Of a DNA stretch of 64,000 nt, positions 28,769 to 42,000 are shown one piece after another. The number at the start of each line of letters is the position of its first letter. Positions within the stretch are counted from its first letter, which is position 1. The notes under the pieces are model-generated. The model was given only the letters and a program-made list of their open reading frames with translations. It ran no database searches and had not been told where the DNA came from. The position numbers and the translations under genes were made by a program. Source of the DNA: Karalla daura (Eukaryota > Chordata > Actinopteri > Chaetodontiformes > Leiognathidae); contig JANZKI010000033.1 in NCBI GenBank assembly GCA_029224185.1, positions 1-64,000 of the forward strand, written 5' to 3'.

Positions 28769-31700
28769 CAGGCCTGAAAAGTGTTTAGGACGCTTCGTTG
28801 AGCCCGTTTACAGCCCCCTGCATAGGAGACTGCGGGGACAAGCGCTTTGAAAAAGTTTGTTGACAAACAAAAACAAACAAAAAAGTTTGTTGATTCGTGC
28901 ACCATTGGCCCATACGCAGTGCAGCAACAGGCCTGAAAAGTGTTTAGAACGCGTAGTTGAGCCTGTTTACAGCCCCCTGCATAGGAGACTGCGGGGAAAA
29001 GCGCTTTGAAAAAGTTTGTTGATACATGCACCATTGGCCCATACGCAGTGCAGAAACAGGCCTGAAAAGTGTTTAGAACGCTTAGTTGAGCCAGTTTACA
29101 GCCCCCTGCATCGGAGACTGCGCGGAAAAGCGCTTTGAAAAAGTTTGTTGAGACGTGCACCATTGGCCCATACACAGTGCAGCAACAGGCCTGAAAAGTG
29201 TTTAGAACGCTTAGTTGAGCCTGTTTACAGCCCCCTGCATGGGATTCTGCGGGGACAAGCGCTTTGAAAAAGTTTGTTGATACGTGCACCATTGCCCATA
29301 CGCAGTGCAGCAACAGGCCTGAAAAGTGTTTTGAACGCTTAGTTGAGCCTGCTTACAGCCCCCTGCATGGGAGACTGCGGGGAAAAGCGCTTTGAAAAAG
29401 TTTGTTGATACGTGCACCATTGGCCCATACGCAGTGCAGCAACAGGCCTGAAAAGTGTTTAGAACGCTTAGATGAGCCTGTTTACAGCCCTCTGCATGGG
29501 AGACTGCGGGGAAAAGCGCTTTGAAAAAGTTTGTTGATACGTGCACCATTGGCCCACACGCAGTGCAGCAACAGGCCTGAAAAGTGTTTAGAACGCTTAG
29601 TTGAGCCTGTTTACAGCCCCCTGCATAGGAGACTGCGGGGACAAGCGCTTTGAAAAAGTTTGTTGACAAACAAAAACAAACAAAAAAGTTTGTTGATTCG
29701 TGCACCATTGGCCCATACGCAGTGCAGCAACAGGCCTGAAAAGTGTTTCGAACGCTTAGTTGAGCCTGTTTGCAGCCCCCTACATGGGATTCTGCGGGGA
29801 CAAGCGCTTTGAAAAAGTTTGTTGATACGTGCACCATTGGCCCATACACAGTGCAGCAACAGGCCTGAACAGTGTTTAGAACGCTTAGTTGAGCCTGTTT
29901 ACAGACCCCTGCATTGGAGACTGCGGGGAAAAGGGCTTTGAAAAAGTTTGTTGATACGTGCACCATTGGCCCATACGCAGTGCAGCAACAGGCCTGAAAA
30001 GTGTTTAGAACGCTTAGATGAGCCTGTTTACAGCCCCCTGCATGGGAGACTGCGGGGAAAAGCGCTTTGAAAAAGTTTGTTGATTCGTGCACCATTGGCC
30101 CACACGCAGTGCAGCAACAGGCCTGAAAAGTGTTTAGAACGCTTAGTTGAGCCTGTTTAAAGCCCCCTGCATAGGACACTGTTGGCCCACACCATTGGCC
30201 CACACCATTGGACCATACGCTGTGCAGCAACAGGCCTGAAAAGTGTTTAGGACGCTTAGTTGAGCCTGTTTACAGCCCCCTGCATAGGAGACTGCGGGGA
30301 CAAGCGCTTTGAAAAAGTTTGTTGACAAACAAAAACAAACAAAAAAGTTTGTTGATTCGTGCACCATTGGCCCATACGCAGTGCAGCAACAGGCCTGAAA
30401 AGTGTTTAGAACGCGTAGTTGAGCCTGTTTACAGCCCCCTGCATAGGAGACTGCGGGGAAAAGCGCTTTGAAAAAGTTTGTTGATACATGCACCATTGGC
30501 CCATACGCAGTGCAGAAACAGGCCTGAAAAGTGTTTAGAACGCTTAGTTGAGCCAGTTTACAGCCCCCTGCATCGGAGACTGCGCGGAAAAGCGCTTTGA
30601 AAAAGTTTGTTGAGACGTGCACCATTGGCCCATACACAGTGCAGCAACAGGCCTGAAAAGTGTTTAGAACGCTTAGTTGAGCCTGTTTACAGCCCCCTGC
30701 ATGGGATTCTGCGGGGACAAGCGCTTTGAAAAAGTTTGTTGATACGTGCACCATTGCCCATACGCAGTGCAGCAACAGGCCTGAAAAGTGTTTTGAACGC
30801 TTAGTTGAGCCTGCTTACAGCCCCCTGCATGGGAGACTGCGGGGAAAAGCGCTTTGAAAAAGTTTGTTGATACGTGCACCATTGGCCCATACGCAGTGCA
30901 GCAACAGGCCTGAAAAGTGTTTAGAACGCTTAGATGAGCCTGTTTACAGCCCCCTGCATGGGAGACTGCGGGGAAAAGCGCTTTGAAAAAGTTTGTTGAT
31001 ACGTGCACCATTGGCCCACACGCAGTGCAGCAACAGGCCTGAAAAGTGTTTAGAACGCTTAGTTGAGCCTGTTTACAGCCCCCTGCATAGGAGACTGCGG
31101 GGACAAGCGCTTTGAAAAAGTTTGTTGACAAACAAAAACAAACAAAAAAGTTTGTTGATTCGTGCACCATTGGCCCATACGCAGTGCAGCAACAGGCCTG
31201 AAAAGTGTTTCGAACGCTTAGTTGAGCCTGTTTGCAGCCCCCTACATGGGATTCTGCGGGGACAAGCGCTTTGAAAAAGTTTGTTGATACGTGCACCATT
31301 GGCCCATACACAGTGCAGCAACAGGCCTGAACAGTGTTTAGAACGCTTAGTTGAGCCTGTTTACAGACCCCTGCATTGGAGACTGCGGGGAAAAGGGCTT
31401 TGAAAAAGTTTGTTGATACGTTCACCATTGGCCCATACGCAGTGCAGCAAAAGGCCTGAAAAGTGTTTAGAACGCTTAGTTGAGCCTGCTTACAGCCCCC
31501 TGCATGGGAGACTGCGGGGAACAGCGCTTTGAAAAAGTTTGTTGATACGTGCACCATTGGCCCATACGCAGTGCAGCAACAGGCCTGAAAAGTGTTTAGG
31601 ACGCTTAGTTGAGCCTGTTTACAGCCCCCTGCATAGGAGACTGCGGGGACAAGCGCTTTGAAAAAGTTTGTTGACAAACAAAAACAAACAAAAAAGTTTG

Positions 31701-33611
31701 TTGATTCGTGCACCATTGGCCCATACGCAGTGCAGCAACAGGCCTGAAAAGTGTTTAGAACGCGTAGTTGAGCCTGTTTACAGCCCCCTGCATAGGAGAC
31801 TGCGGGGAAAAGCGCTTTGAAAAAGTTTGTTGATACATGCACCATTGGCCCATACGCAGTGCAGAAACAGGCCTGAAAAGTGTTTAGAACGCTTAGTTGA
31901 CCAAGTTTACAGCCCCCTGCATCGGAGACTGCGCGGAAAAGCGCTTTGAAAAAGTTTGTTGAGACGTGCACCATTGGCCCATACACAGTGCAGCAACAGG
32001 CCTGAAAAGTGTTTAGAACGCTTAGTTGAGCCTGTTTACAGCCCCCTGCATGGGATTCTGCGGGGACAAGCGCTTTGAAAAAGTTTGTTGATACGTGCAC
32101 CATTGCCCATACGCAGTGCAGCAACAGGCCTGAAAAGTGTTTTGAACGCTTAGTTGAGCCTGCTTACAGCCCCCTGCATGGGAGACTGCGGGGAAAAGCG
32201 CTTTGAAAAAGTTTGTTGATACGTGCACCATTGGCCCATACGCAGTGCAGCAACAGGCCTGAAAAGTGTTTAGAACGCTTAGATGAGCCTGTTTACAGCC
32301 CCCTGCATGGGAGACTGCGGGGAAAAGCGCTTTGAAAAAGTTTGTTGATACGTGCACCATTGGCCCACACGCAGTGCAGCAACAGGCCTGAAAAGTGTTT
32401 AGAACGCTTAGTTGAGCCTGTTTACAGCCCCCTGCATAGGAGACTGCGGGGACAAGCGCTTTGAAAAAGTTTGTTGACAAACTAAAACAAACAAAAAAGT
32501 TTGTTGATTCGTGCACCATTGGCCCATACGCAGTGCAGCAACAGGCCTGAAAAGTGTTTCGAACGCTTAGTTGAGCCTGTTTGCAGCCCCCTACATGGGA
32601 TTCTGCGGGGACAAGCGCTTTGAAAAAGTTTGTTGATACGTGCACCATTGGCCCATACACAGTGCAGCAACAGGCCTGAACAGTGTTTAGAACGCTTAGT
32701 TGAGCCTGTTTACAGACCCCTGCATTGGAGACTGCGGGGAAAAGGGCTTTGAAAAAGTTTGTTGATACGTTCACCATTGGCCCATACGCAGTGCAGCAAA
32801 AGGCCTGAAAAGTGTTTAGAACGCTTAGTTGAGCCTGCTTACAGCCCCCTGCATGGGAGACTGCGGGGAACAGCGCTTTGAAAAAGTTTGTTGATACGTG
32901 CACCATTGGCCCATACGCAGTGCAGCAACAGGCCTGAAAAGTGTTTAGGACGCTTAGTTGAGCCTGTTTACAGCCCCCTGCATAGGAGACTGCGGGGACA
33001 AGCGCTTTGAAAAAGTTTGTTGACAAACAAAAACGAACAAAAAAGTTTGTTGATTCGTGCACCATTGGCCCACACGCAGTGCAGCAACAGGCCTGAAAAG
33101 TGTTTAGAACGCTTAGTTGAGCCTGTTTACAGACCCATGCATTGGAGACTGCGGGGAAAAGGGCTTTGAAAAAGTTTGTTGATACGTGCACCATTGGCCC
33201 ATACGCAGTGCAGCAACAGGCCTGAAAAGTGTTTAGAACGCTTAGTTGAGCCTGTTCACAGCCCCCTGCATCGGAGACTGCGGGGAAAAGCGCTTTGAAA
33301 AAGTTTGTTGATACGTGCACCATTGGCCCACACGCAGTGCAGCAACAGGCCTGAAAAATGTTTAGGACACTTAGTTGAGCCTGTTTGCAGCCCCCTGCAT
33401 CGGAGACTGCGGGGACAAGTGCTTTGAAAAAGTTTGTTGACAAACAAAAACAAACAAAAAAGTTTGTTGATTCGTGCACCATTGGCCCATACGCAGTGCA
33501 GCAACAGGCCTGAAAAGTGTTTCGAACGCTTAGTTGAGCCTGTTTGCAGCCCCCTACATGGGATTCTGCGGGGACAAGCGCTTTGAAAAAGTTTGTTGAT
33601 ACGTGCACCAT
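28681..33611 (+). repeat. Block family with 1462- and 1349-bp shifts
   Basis: 28681-29859 recurs at 30143-31321 with a shift of 1462 bp, and the block beginning at 30673 recurs from 32022 with a shift of 1349 bp. Shared features are the order of long and short monomers and the 128-bp monomers at about 29290, 30751 and 32101. The 113-bp difference between the two shifts equals one 113-bp variant monomer. That suggests the later duplication lacks or gained one such unit. Confidence 0.65.
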
Positions 33612-34759
33612 TGGCCCATACGCAGTGCAGCAACAGGCCTGAAAAGTGTTTAGGACGCTTAGTTGAGCCCGTTTTCAGCCCCCTGCATAGGAGACTGCGG
33701 GGACAAGCGCTTTGAAAAAGTTTGTTGACTAACAAAAACAAACAAAAAAGTTTGTTGATTCGTGCACCATTGGCCCATACGCAGTGCAGCAACAGGCCTG
33801 AAAAGTGTTTAGAACGCGTAGTTGAGCCTGTTTACAGCCCCCTGCATAGGAGACTGCGGGGAAAAGCGCTTTGAAAAAGTTTGTTGATACATGCACCATT
33901 GGCCCATACGCAGTGCAGAAACAGGCCTGAAAAGTGTTTAGAACGCTTAGTTGAGCCAGTTTACAGCCCCCTGCATCGGAGACTGCGGGGAAAAGCGCTG
34001 TGAAAAAGTTTGTTGAGACGTGCACCATTGGCCCATACACAGTGCAGCAACAGGCCTGAAAAGTGTTTAGAACGCTTAGTTGAGCCTGTTTACAGCCCCC
34101 TGCATGGGATTCTGCGGGGAAAGCGCTTTGAAAAAGTTTGTTGATACGTGCACCATTGCCCATACGCAGTGCAGCAACAGGCCTGAAAAGTGTTTAGAAC
34201 GCTTAGTTGAGCCTGCTTACAGCCCCCTGCATGGGAGACTGCGGGGAAAAGCGCTTTGAAAAAGTTTGTTGATACGTGCACCATTGCCCATACGCAGTGC
34301 AGCAACAGGCCTGAAAAGTGTTTAGAACGCTTAGTTGAGCCTGCTTACAGCCCCCTGCATGGGAGACTGCGGGGAAAAGCGCTTTGAAAAAGTTTGTTGA
34401 TACGTGCACCATTGGCCCATACGCAGTGCAGCAACAGGCCTGAAAAGTGTTTAGAACGCTTAGATGAGCCTGTTTACAGCCCCCTGCATGGGAGACTGCG
34501 GGGAAAAGCGCTTTGAAAAAGTTTGTTGATACGTGCACCATTGGCCCACACGCAGTGCAGCAACAGGCCTGAAAAGTGTTTAGAACGCTTAGTTGAGCCT
34601 TTTTAAAGCCCCCTGCATAGGACACTGTTGGCCCACACCATTTGCCCACACCATTGGACCATACGCAGTGCAGCAACAGGCCTGAAAAGTGTTTGGGACG
34701 CTTAGTTGAGCCTGTTTACAGCCCCCTGCATAGGAGACTGCGGGGACAAGCGCTTTGAA

Positions 34760-37700
34760 AAAGTTTGTTGACAAACAAAAACAAACAAAAAAGTTTGTTG
34801 ATTCGTGCACCATTGGCCCATACGCAGTGCAGCAACAGGCCTGAAAAGTGTTTAGAACGCGTAGTTGAGCCTGCTTACAGCCCCCTGCATGGGAGACTGC
34901 GGGGAAAAGCGCTTTGAAAAAGTTTGTTGATACGTGCACCATTGGCCCATACGCAGTGCAGCAAAAGGCCTGAAAAGTGTTTAGAACGCTTAGTTGAGCC
35001 TGTTTACAGCCCCCTGCATGGGAGACTGCGGGGAACAGCGCTTTGAAAAAGATTGTTGATACGTGCACCATTGGCCCATACGCAGTGCAGCAACAGGCCT
35101 GAAAAGTGTTTAGAACGCTTAGTTGAGCCTGTTTAAAGCCCCCTGCATAGGACACTGTTGGCCCACACCATTGGCCCACACCATTGGCCCATACGCAGTG
35201 CAGCAACAGGCCTGAAAAGTGTTTAGAACGCTTAGTTGAGCCTGCTTACAGCCCCCTGCATGGGAGACTGCGGGGAAAAGCGCTTTGAAAAAGTTTGTTG
35301 ATACGTGCACCATTGGCCCATACGCAGTGCAGCAACAGGCCTGAAAAGTGTTTAGGACGCTTAGTTGAGCCTGTTTACAGCCCCCTGCATAGGAGACTGC
35401 GGGGACAAGCGCTTTGAAAAAGTTTGTTGACAAACAAAAACGAACAAAAAAGTTTGTTGATTCGTGCACCATTGGCCCACACGCAGTGCAGCAACAGGCC
35501 TGAAAAGTGTTTAGAACGCTTAGTTGAGCCTGTTTACAGACCCATGCATTGGAGACTGCGGGGAAAAGGGCTTTGAAAAAGTTTGTTGATACGTGCACCA
35601 TTGGCCCATACGCAGTGCAGCAACAGGCCTGAAAAGTGTTTAGAACGCTTAGTTGAGCCTGTTTGCAGCCCCCTGCATCGGAGACTGCGGGGACAAGTGC
35701 TTTGAAAAAGTTTGTTGACAAACAAAAACGAACAAAAAAGTTTGTTGATTCGTGCACCATTGGCCCACACGCAGTGCAGAAACAGGCCTGAAAAGTGTTT
35801 AGAACGCTTAGTTGAGCCTGTTTACAGACCCATGCATTGGAGACTGCGGGGAAAAGGGCTTTGAAAAAGTTTGTTGATACGTGCACCATTGGCCCATACG
35901 CAGTGCAGCAACAGGCCTGAAAAGTGTTTAGAACGCTTAGTTGAGCCTGTTTGCAGCCCCCTGCATCGGAGACTGCGGGGACAAGTGCTTTGAAAAAGTT
36001 TGTTGACAAACAAAAACAAACAAAAAAGTTTGTTGATTCGTGCACCATTGGCCCATACGCAGTGCAGCAACAGGCCTGAAAAGTGTTTCGAACGCTTAGT
36101 TGAGCCTGTTTGCAGCCCCCTACATGGGATTCTGCGGGGACAAGCGCTTTGAAAAAGTTTGTTGATACGTGCACCATTGGCCCATACGCAGTGCAGCAAC
36201 AGGCCTGAAAAGTGTTTAGGACGCTTAGTTGAGCCCGTTTACAGCCCCCTGCATAGGAGACTGCGGGGACAAGCGCTTTGAAAAAGTTTGTTGACAAACA
36301 AAAACAAACAAAAAAGTTTGTTGATTCGTGCACCATTGGCCCATACGCAGTGCAGCAACAGGCCTGAAAAGTGTTTAGAACGCGTAGTTGAGCCTGCTTA
36401 CAGCCCCCTGCATGGGAGACTGCGGGGAAAAGCGCTTTGAAAAAGTTTGTTGATACGTGCACCATTGGCCCATACGCAGTGCAGCAAAAGGCCTGAAAAG
36501 TGTTTAGAACGCTTAGTTGAGCCTGTTTACAGCCCCCTGCATGGGAGACTGCGGGGAACAGCGCTTTGAAAAAGATTGTTGATACGTGCACCATTGGCCC
36601 ATACGCAGTGCAGCAACAGGCCTGAAAAGTGTTTAGAACGCTTAGTTGAGCCTGTTTAAAGCCCCCTGCATAGGACACTGTTGGCCCACACCATTGGCCC
36701 ACACCATTGGCCCATACGCAGTGCAGCAACAGGCCTGAAAAGTGTTTAGAACGCTTAGTTGAGCCTGCTTACAGCCCCCTGCATGGGAGACTGCGGGGAA
36801 AAGCGCTTTGAAAAAGTTTGTTGATACGTGCACCATTGGCCCATACGCAGTGCAGCAACAGGCCTGAAAAGTGTTTAGGACGCTTAGTTGAGCCTGTTTA
36901 CAGCCCCCTGCATAGGAGACTGCGGGGACAAGCGCTTTGAAAAAGTTTGTTGACAAACAAAAACGAACAAAAAAGTTTGTTGATTCGTGCACCATTGGCC
37001 CACACGCAGTGCAGCAACAGGCCTGAAAAGTGTTTAGAACGCTTAGTTGAGCCTGTTTACAGACCCATGCATTGGAGACTGCGGGGAAAAGGGCTTTGAA
37101 AAAGTTTGTTGATACGTGCACCATTGGCCCATACGCAGTGCAGCAACAGGCCTGAAAAGTGTTTAGAACGCTTAGTTGAGCCTGTTTGCAGCCCCCTGCA
37201 TCGGAGACTGCGGGGACAAGTGCTTTGAAAAAGTTTGTTGACAAACAAAAACGAACAAAAAAGTTTGTTGATTCGTGCACCATTGGCCCACACGCAGTGC
37301 AGAAACAGGCCTGAAAAGTGTTTAGAACGCTTAGTTGAGCCTGTTTACAGACCCATGCATTGGAGACTGCGGGGAAAAGGGCTTTGAAAAAGTTTGTTGA
37401 TACGTGCACCATTGGCCCATACGCAGTGCAGCAACAGGCCTGAAAAGTGTTTAGAACGCTTAGTTGAGCCTGTTTGCAGCCCCCTGCATCGGAGACTGCG
37501 GGGACAAGTGCTTTGAAAAAGTTTGTTGACAAACAAAAACAAACAAAAAAGTTTGTTGATTCGTGCACCATTGGCCCATACGCAGTGCAGCAACAGGCCT
37601 GAAAAGTGTTTCGAACGCTTAGTTGAGCCTGTTTGCAGCCCCCTACATGGGATTCTGCGGGGACAAGCGCTTTGAAAAAGTTTGTTGATACGTGCACCAT

Positions 37701-37893
37701 TGGCCCATACGCAGTGCAGCAACAGGCCTGAAAAGTGTTTAGGACGCTTAGTTGAGCCCGTTTACAGCCCCCTGCATAGGAGACTGCGGGGACAAGCGCT
37801 TTGAAAAAGTTTGTTGACAAACAAAAACAAACAAAAAAGTTTGTTGATTCGTGCACCATTGGCCCATACGCAGTGCAGCAACAGGCCTGAAAA
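34760..37893 (+). repeat. Tandem duplication, 1523-bp period
   Basis: About 34760-36370 matches 36283-37893 at a shift of 1523 bp (35119/36642, 35534/37057 and 35822/37345), with rare markers kept, including AAACGAACAAAAAAG in the long-monomer insert and ACAGACCCATGCATTGG. The unit is six 129-bp, four 159-bp and one 113-bp monomers, which sums to 1523. Four long monomers in one unit is the densest run of this variant that I noticed in the window. Confidence 0.8.
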
Positions 37894-39080
37894 GTGTTTA
37901 GAACGCGTAGTTGAGCCTGTTTACAGGCCCCTGCATAGGAGACTGCGGGGAAAAGCGCTTTGAAAAAGTTTGTTGATACATGCACCATTGGCCCATACGC
38001 AGTGCAGAAACAGGCCTGAAAAGTGTTTAGAACGCTTAGTTGAGCCTGTTTACAGCCCCCTGCATCGGAGACTGCGGGGAAAAGCGCTGTGAAAAAGTTT
38101 GTTGAGACGTGCACCATTGGCCCATACACAGTGCAGCAACAGGCCTGAAAAGTGTTTAGAACGCTTAGTTGAGCCTGTTTACAGCCCCCTGCATGGGATT
38201 CTGCGGGGACAAGCGCTTTGAAAAAGTTTGTTGATACGTGCACCATTGCCCATACGCAGTGCAGCAACAGGCCTGAAAAGTGTTTAGAACGCTTAGTTGA
38301 GCCTGCTTACAGCCCCCTGCATGGGAGACTGCGGGGAAAAGCGCTTTGAAAAAGTTTGTTGATACGTGCACCATTGGCCCATACGCAGTGCAGCAACAGG
38401 CCTGAAAAGTGTTTAGAACGCTTAGATGAGCCTGTTTAAAGCCCCCTGCATGGGAGACTGCGGGGAAAAGCGCTTTGAAAAAGTTTGTTGATACGTGCAC
38501 CATTGGCCCACACGCAGTGCAGCAACAGGCCTGAAAAGTGTTTAGAACGCTTAGTTGAGCCTGTTTAAAGCCCCCTGCATAGGACACTGTTGGCCCACAC
38601 CATTTGCCCACACCATTGGACCATACGCAGTGCAGCAACAGGCCTGAAAAGTGTTTAGGACGCTTAGTTGAGCCTGTTTACAGCCCCCTGCATAGGAGAC
38701 TGCGGGGACAAGCGCTTTGAAAAAGTTTGTTGACAAACAAAAACAAACAAAAAAGTTTGTTGATTCGTGCACCATTGGCCCATACGCAGTGCAGCAACAG
38801 GCCTGAAAAGTGTTTAGAACGCGTAGTTGAGCCTGTTTACAGCCCCCTGCATAGGAGACTGCGGGGAAAAGCGCTTTGAAAAAGTTTGTTGATACATGCA
38901 CCATTGGCCCATAAGCAGTGCAGAAACAGGCCTGAAAAGTGTTTAGAACGCTGAGTTGAGCCAGTTTACAGCCCCCTGCATCGGAGACTGCGCGGAAAAG
39001 CGCTTTGAAAAAGTTTGTTGAGACGTGCACCATTGGCCCATACACAGTGCAGCAACAGGCCTGAAAAGTGTTTAGAACGC

Positions 39081-42000
39081 TTAGTTGAGCCTGTTTACAG
39101 CCCCCTGCATGGGATTCTGCGGGGACAAGCGCTTTGAAAAAGTTTGTTGATACGTGCACCATTGCCCATACGCAGTGCAGCAACAGGCCTGAAAAGTGTT
39201 TCGAACGCTTAGTTGAGCCTGTTTGCAGCCCCCTACATGGGATTCTGCGGGGACAAGCGCTTTGAAAAAGTTTGTTGATACGTGCACCATTGGCCAATAC
39301 GCAGTGCAGCAACAGGCCTGAACAGTGTTTAGAACGCTTAGTTGAGCCTGTTTACAGACCCCTGCATTGGAGACTGCGGGGAAAAGGGCTTTGAAAAAGT
39401 TTGTTGATACGTTCACCATTGGCCCATACGCAGTGCAGCAACAGGCCTGAAAAGTGTTTAGAACACTTAGTTGAGCCTGTTTACAGCCCCCTGCATGGGA
39501 GACTGCGGGGAACAGCGCTTTGAAAAAGATTGTTGATACGTGCACCATTGGCCCATACGCAGTGCAGCAACAGGCCTGAACAGTGTTTCGAACGCTTAGT
39601 TGAGCCTGTTTACAGCCCCCTGCATCGGAGACTGCGCGGAAAAGCGCTTTGAAAAAGTTTGTTGAGACGTGCACCATTGGCCCATACGCAGTGCAGCAAC
39701 AGGCCTGAAAAGTGTTTAGAACGCTTAGTTGAGCCCGTTTACAGCCCCCTGCATGGGAGACTGCGGGGACAAGCGCTTTGATAAAGTTTGTTGACAAACA
39801 AAAACAAACAAAAAAGTTTGTTGATTCGTGCACCATTGGCCCATACGCAGTGCAGCAACAGGCCTGAAAAGTGTTTCGAACGCTTAGCTGAGCCTGTTTG
39901 CAGCCCCCTACATGGGATTCTGCGGGGACAAGCGCTTTGAAAAAGTTTGTTGATACGTGCACCATTGGCCCATACGCAGTGCAGCAACAGGCCTGAACAG
40001 TGTTTCGAACGCTTAGTTGAGCCTGTTTACAGCCCCCTGCATCGGAGACTGCGCGGAAAAGCGCTTTGAAAAAGTTTGTTGAGACGTGCACCATTGGCCC
40101 ATACGCAGTGCAGCAACAGGCCTGAAAAGTGTTTACAACGCTTAGTTGAGCCCGTTTACAGCCCCCTGCATGGGAGACTGCGGGGACAAGCGCTTTGATA
40201 AAGTTTGTTGACAAACAAAAACAAACAAAAAAGTTTGTTGATTCGTGCACCATTGCCCATACGCAGTGCAGCAACAGGCCTGAAAAGTGTTTAGAACGCT
40301 TAGTTGAGCCTGTTTACAGCCCCCTGCAAGGGATTCTGCGGGGACAAGCGCTTTGAAAAAGTTTGTTGATACATGCACCATTGGCCCATAAGCAGTGCAG
40401 AAACAGGCCTGAAAAGTGTTTAGAACGCTGAGTTGAGCCAGTTTACAGCCCCCTGCATCGGAGACTGCGCGGAAAAGCGCTTTGAAAAAGTTTGTTGAGA
40501 CGTGCACCATTGGCCCATACACAGTGCAGCAACAGGCCTGAAAAGTGTTTAGAACGCTTAGTTGAGCCTGTTTACAGCCCCCTGCATGGGATTCTGCGGG
40601 GACAAGCGCTTTGAAAAAGTTTGTTGATACGTGCACCATTGCCCATACGCAGTGCAGCAACAGGCCTGAAAAGTGTTTCGAACGCTTAGTTGAGCCTGTT
40701 TGCAGCCCCCTACATGGGATTCTGCGGGGACAAGCGCTTTGAAAAAGTTTGTTGATACGTGCACCATTGGCCAATACGCAGTGCAGCAACAGGCCTGAAC
40801 AGTGTTTAGAACGCTTAGTTGAGCCTGTTTACAGACCCCTGCATTGGAGACTGCGGGGAAAAGGGCTTTGAAAAAGTTTGTTGATACGTTCACCATTGGC
40901 CCATACGCAGTGCAGCAACAGGCCTGAAAAGTGTTTAGAACACTTAGTTGAGCCTGTTTACAGCCCCCTGCATGGGAGACTGCGGGGAACAGCGCTTTGA
41001 AAAAGATTGTTGATACGTGCACCATTGGCCCATACGCAGTGCAGCAACAGGCCTGAACAGTGTTTCGAACGCTTAGTTGAGCCTGTTTACAGCCCCCTGC
41101 ATCGGAGACTGCGCGGAAAAGCGCTTTGAAAAAGTTTGTTGAGACGTGCACCATTGGCCCATACGCAGTGCAGCAACAGGCCTGAAAAGTGTTTAGAACG
41201 CTTAGTTGAGCCCGTTTACAGCCCCCTGCATGGGAGACTGCGGGGACAAGCGCTTTGATAAAGTTTGTTGACAAACAAAAACAAACAAAAAAGTTTGTTG
41301 ATTCGTGCACCATTGGCCCATACGCAGTGCAGCAACAGGCCTGAAAAGTGTTTCGAACGCTTAGCTGAGCCTGTTTGCAGCCCCCTACATGGGATTCTGC
41401 GGGGACAAGCGCTTTGAAAAAGTTTGTTGATACGTGCACCATTGGCCCATACGCAGTGCAGCAACAGGCCTGAACAGTGTTTCGAACGCTTAGTTGAGCC
41501 TGTTTACAGCCCCCTGCATCGGAGACTGCGCGGAAAAGCGCTTTGAAAAAGTTTGTTGAGACGTGCACCATTGGCCCATACGCAGTGCAGCAACAGGCCT
41601 GAAAAGTGTTTAGAACGCTTAGTTGAGCCCGTTTACAGCCCCCTGCATGGGAGACTGCGGGGACAAGCGCTTTGAAAAAGTTTGTTGATACGTGCACCAT
41701 TGCCCATACGCAGTGCAGCAACAGGCCTGAAAAGTGTTTCGAACGCTTAGTTGAGCCTGTTTGCAGCCCCCTACATGGGATTCTGCGGGGACAAGCGCTT
41801 TGAAAAAGTTTGTTGATACGTGCACCATTGGCCAATACGCAGTGCAGCAACAGGCCTGAAAAGTGTTTAGAACGCTTAGTTGAGCCTGTTTACAGACCCC
41901 TGCATTGGAGACTGCGGGGAAAAGGGCTTTGAAAAAGTTTGTTGATACGTTCACCATTGGCCCATACGCAGTGCAGCAACAGGCCTGAAAAGTGTTTAGA

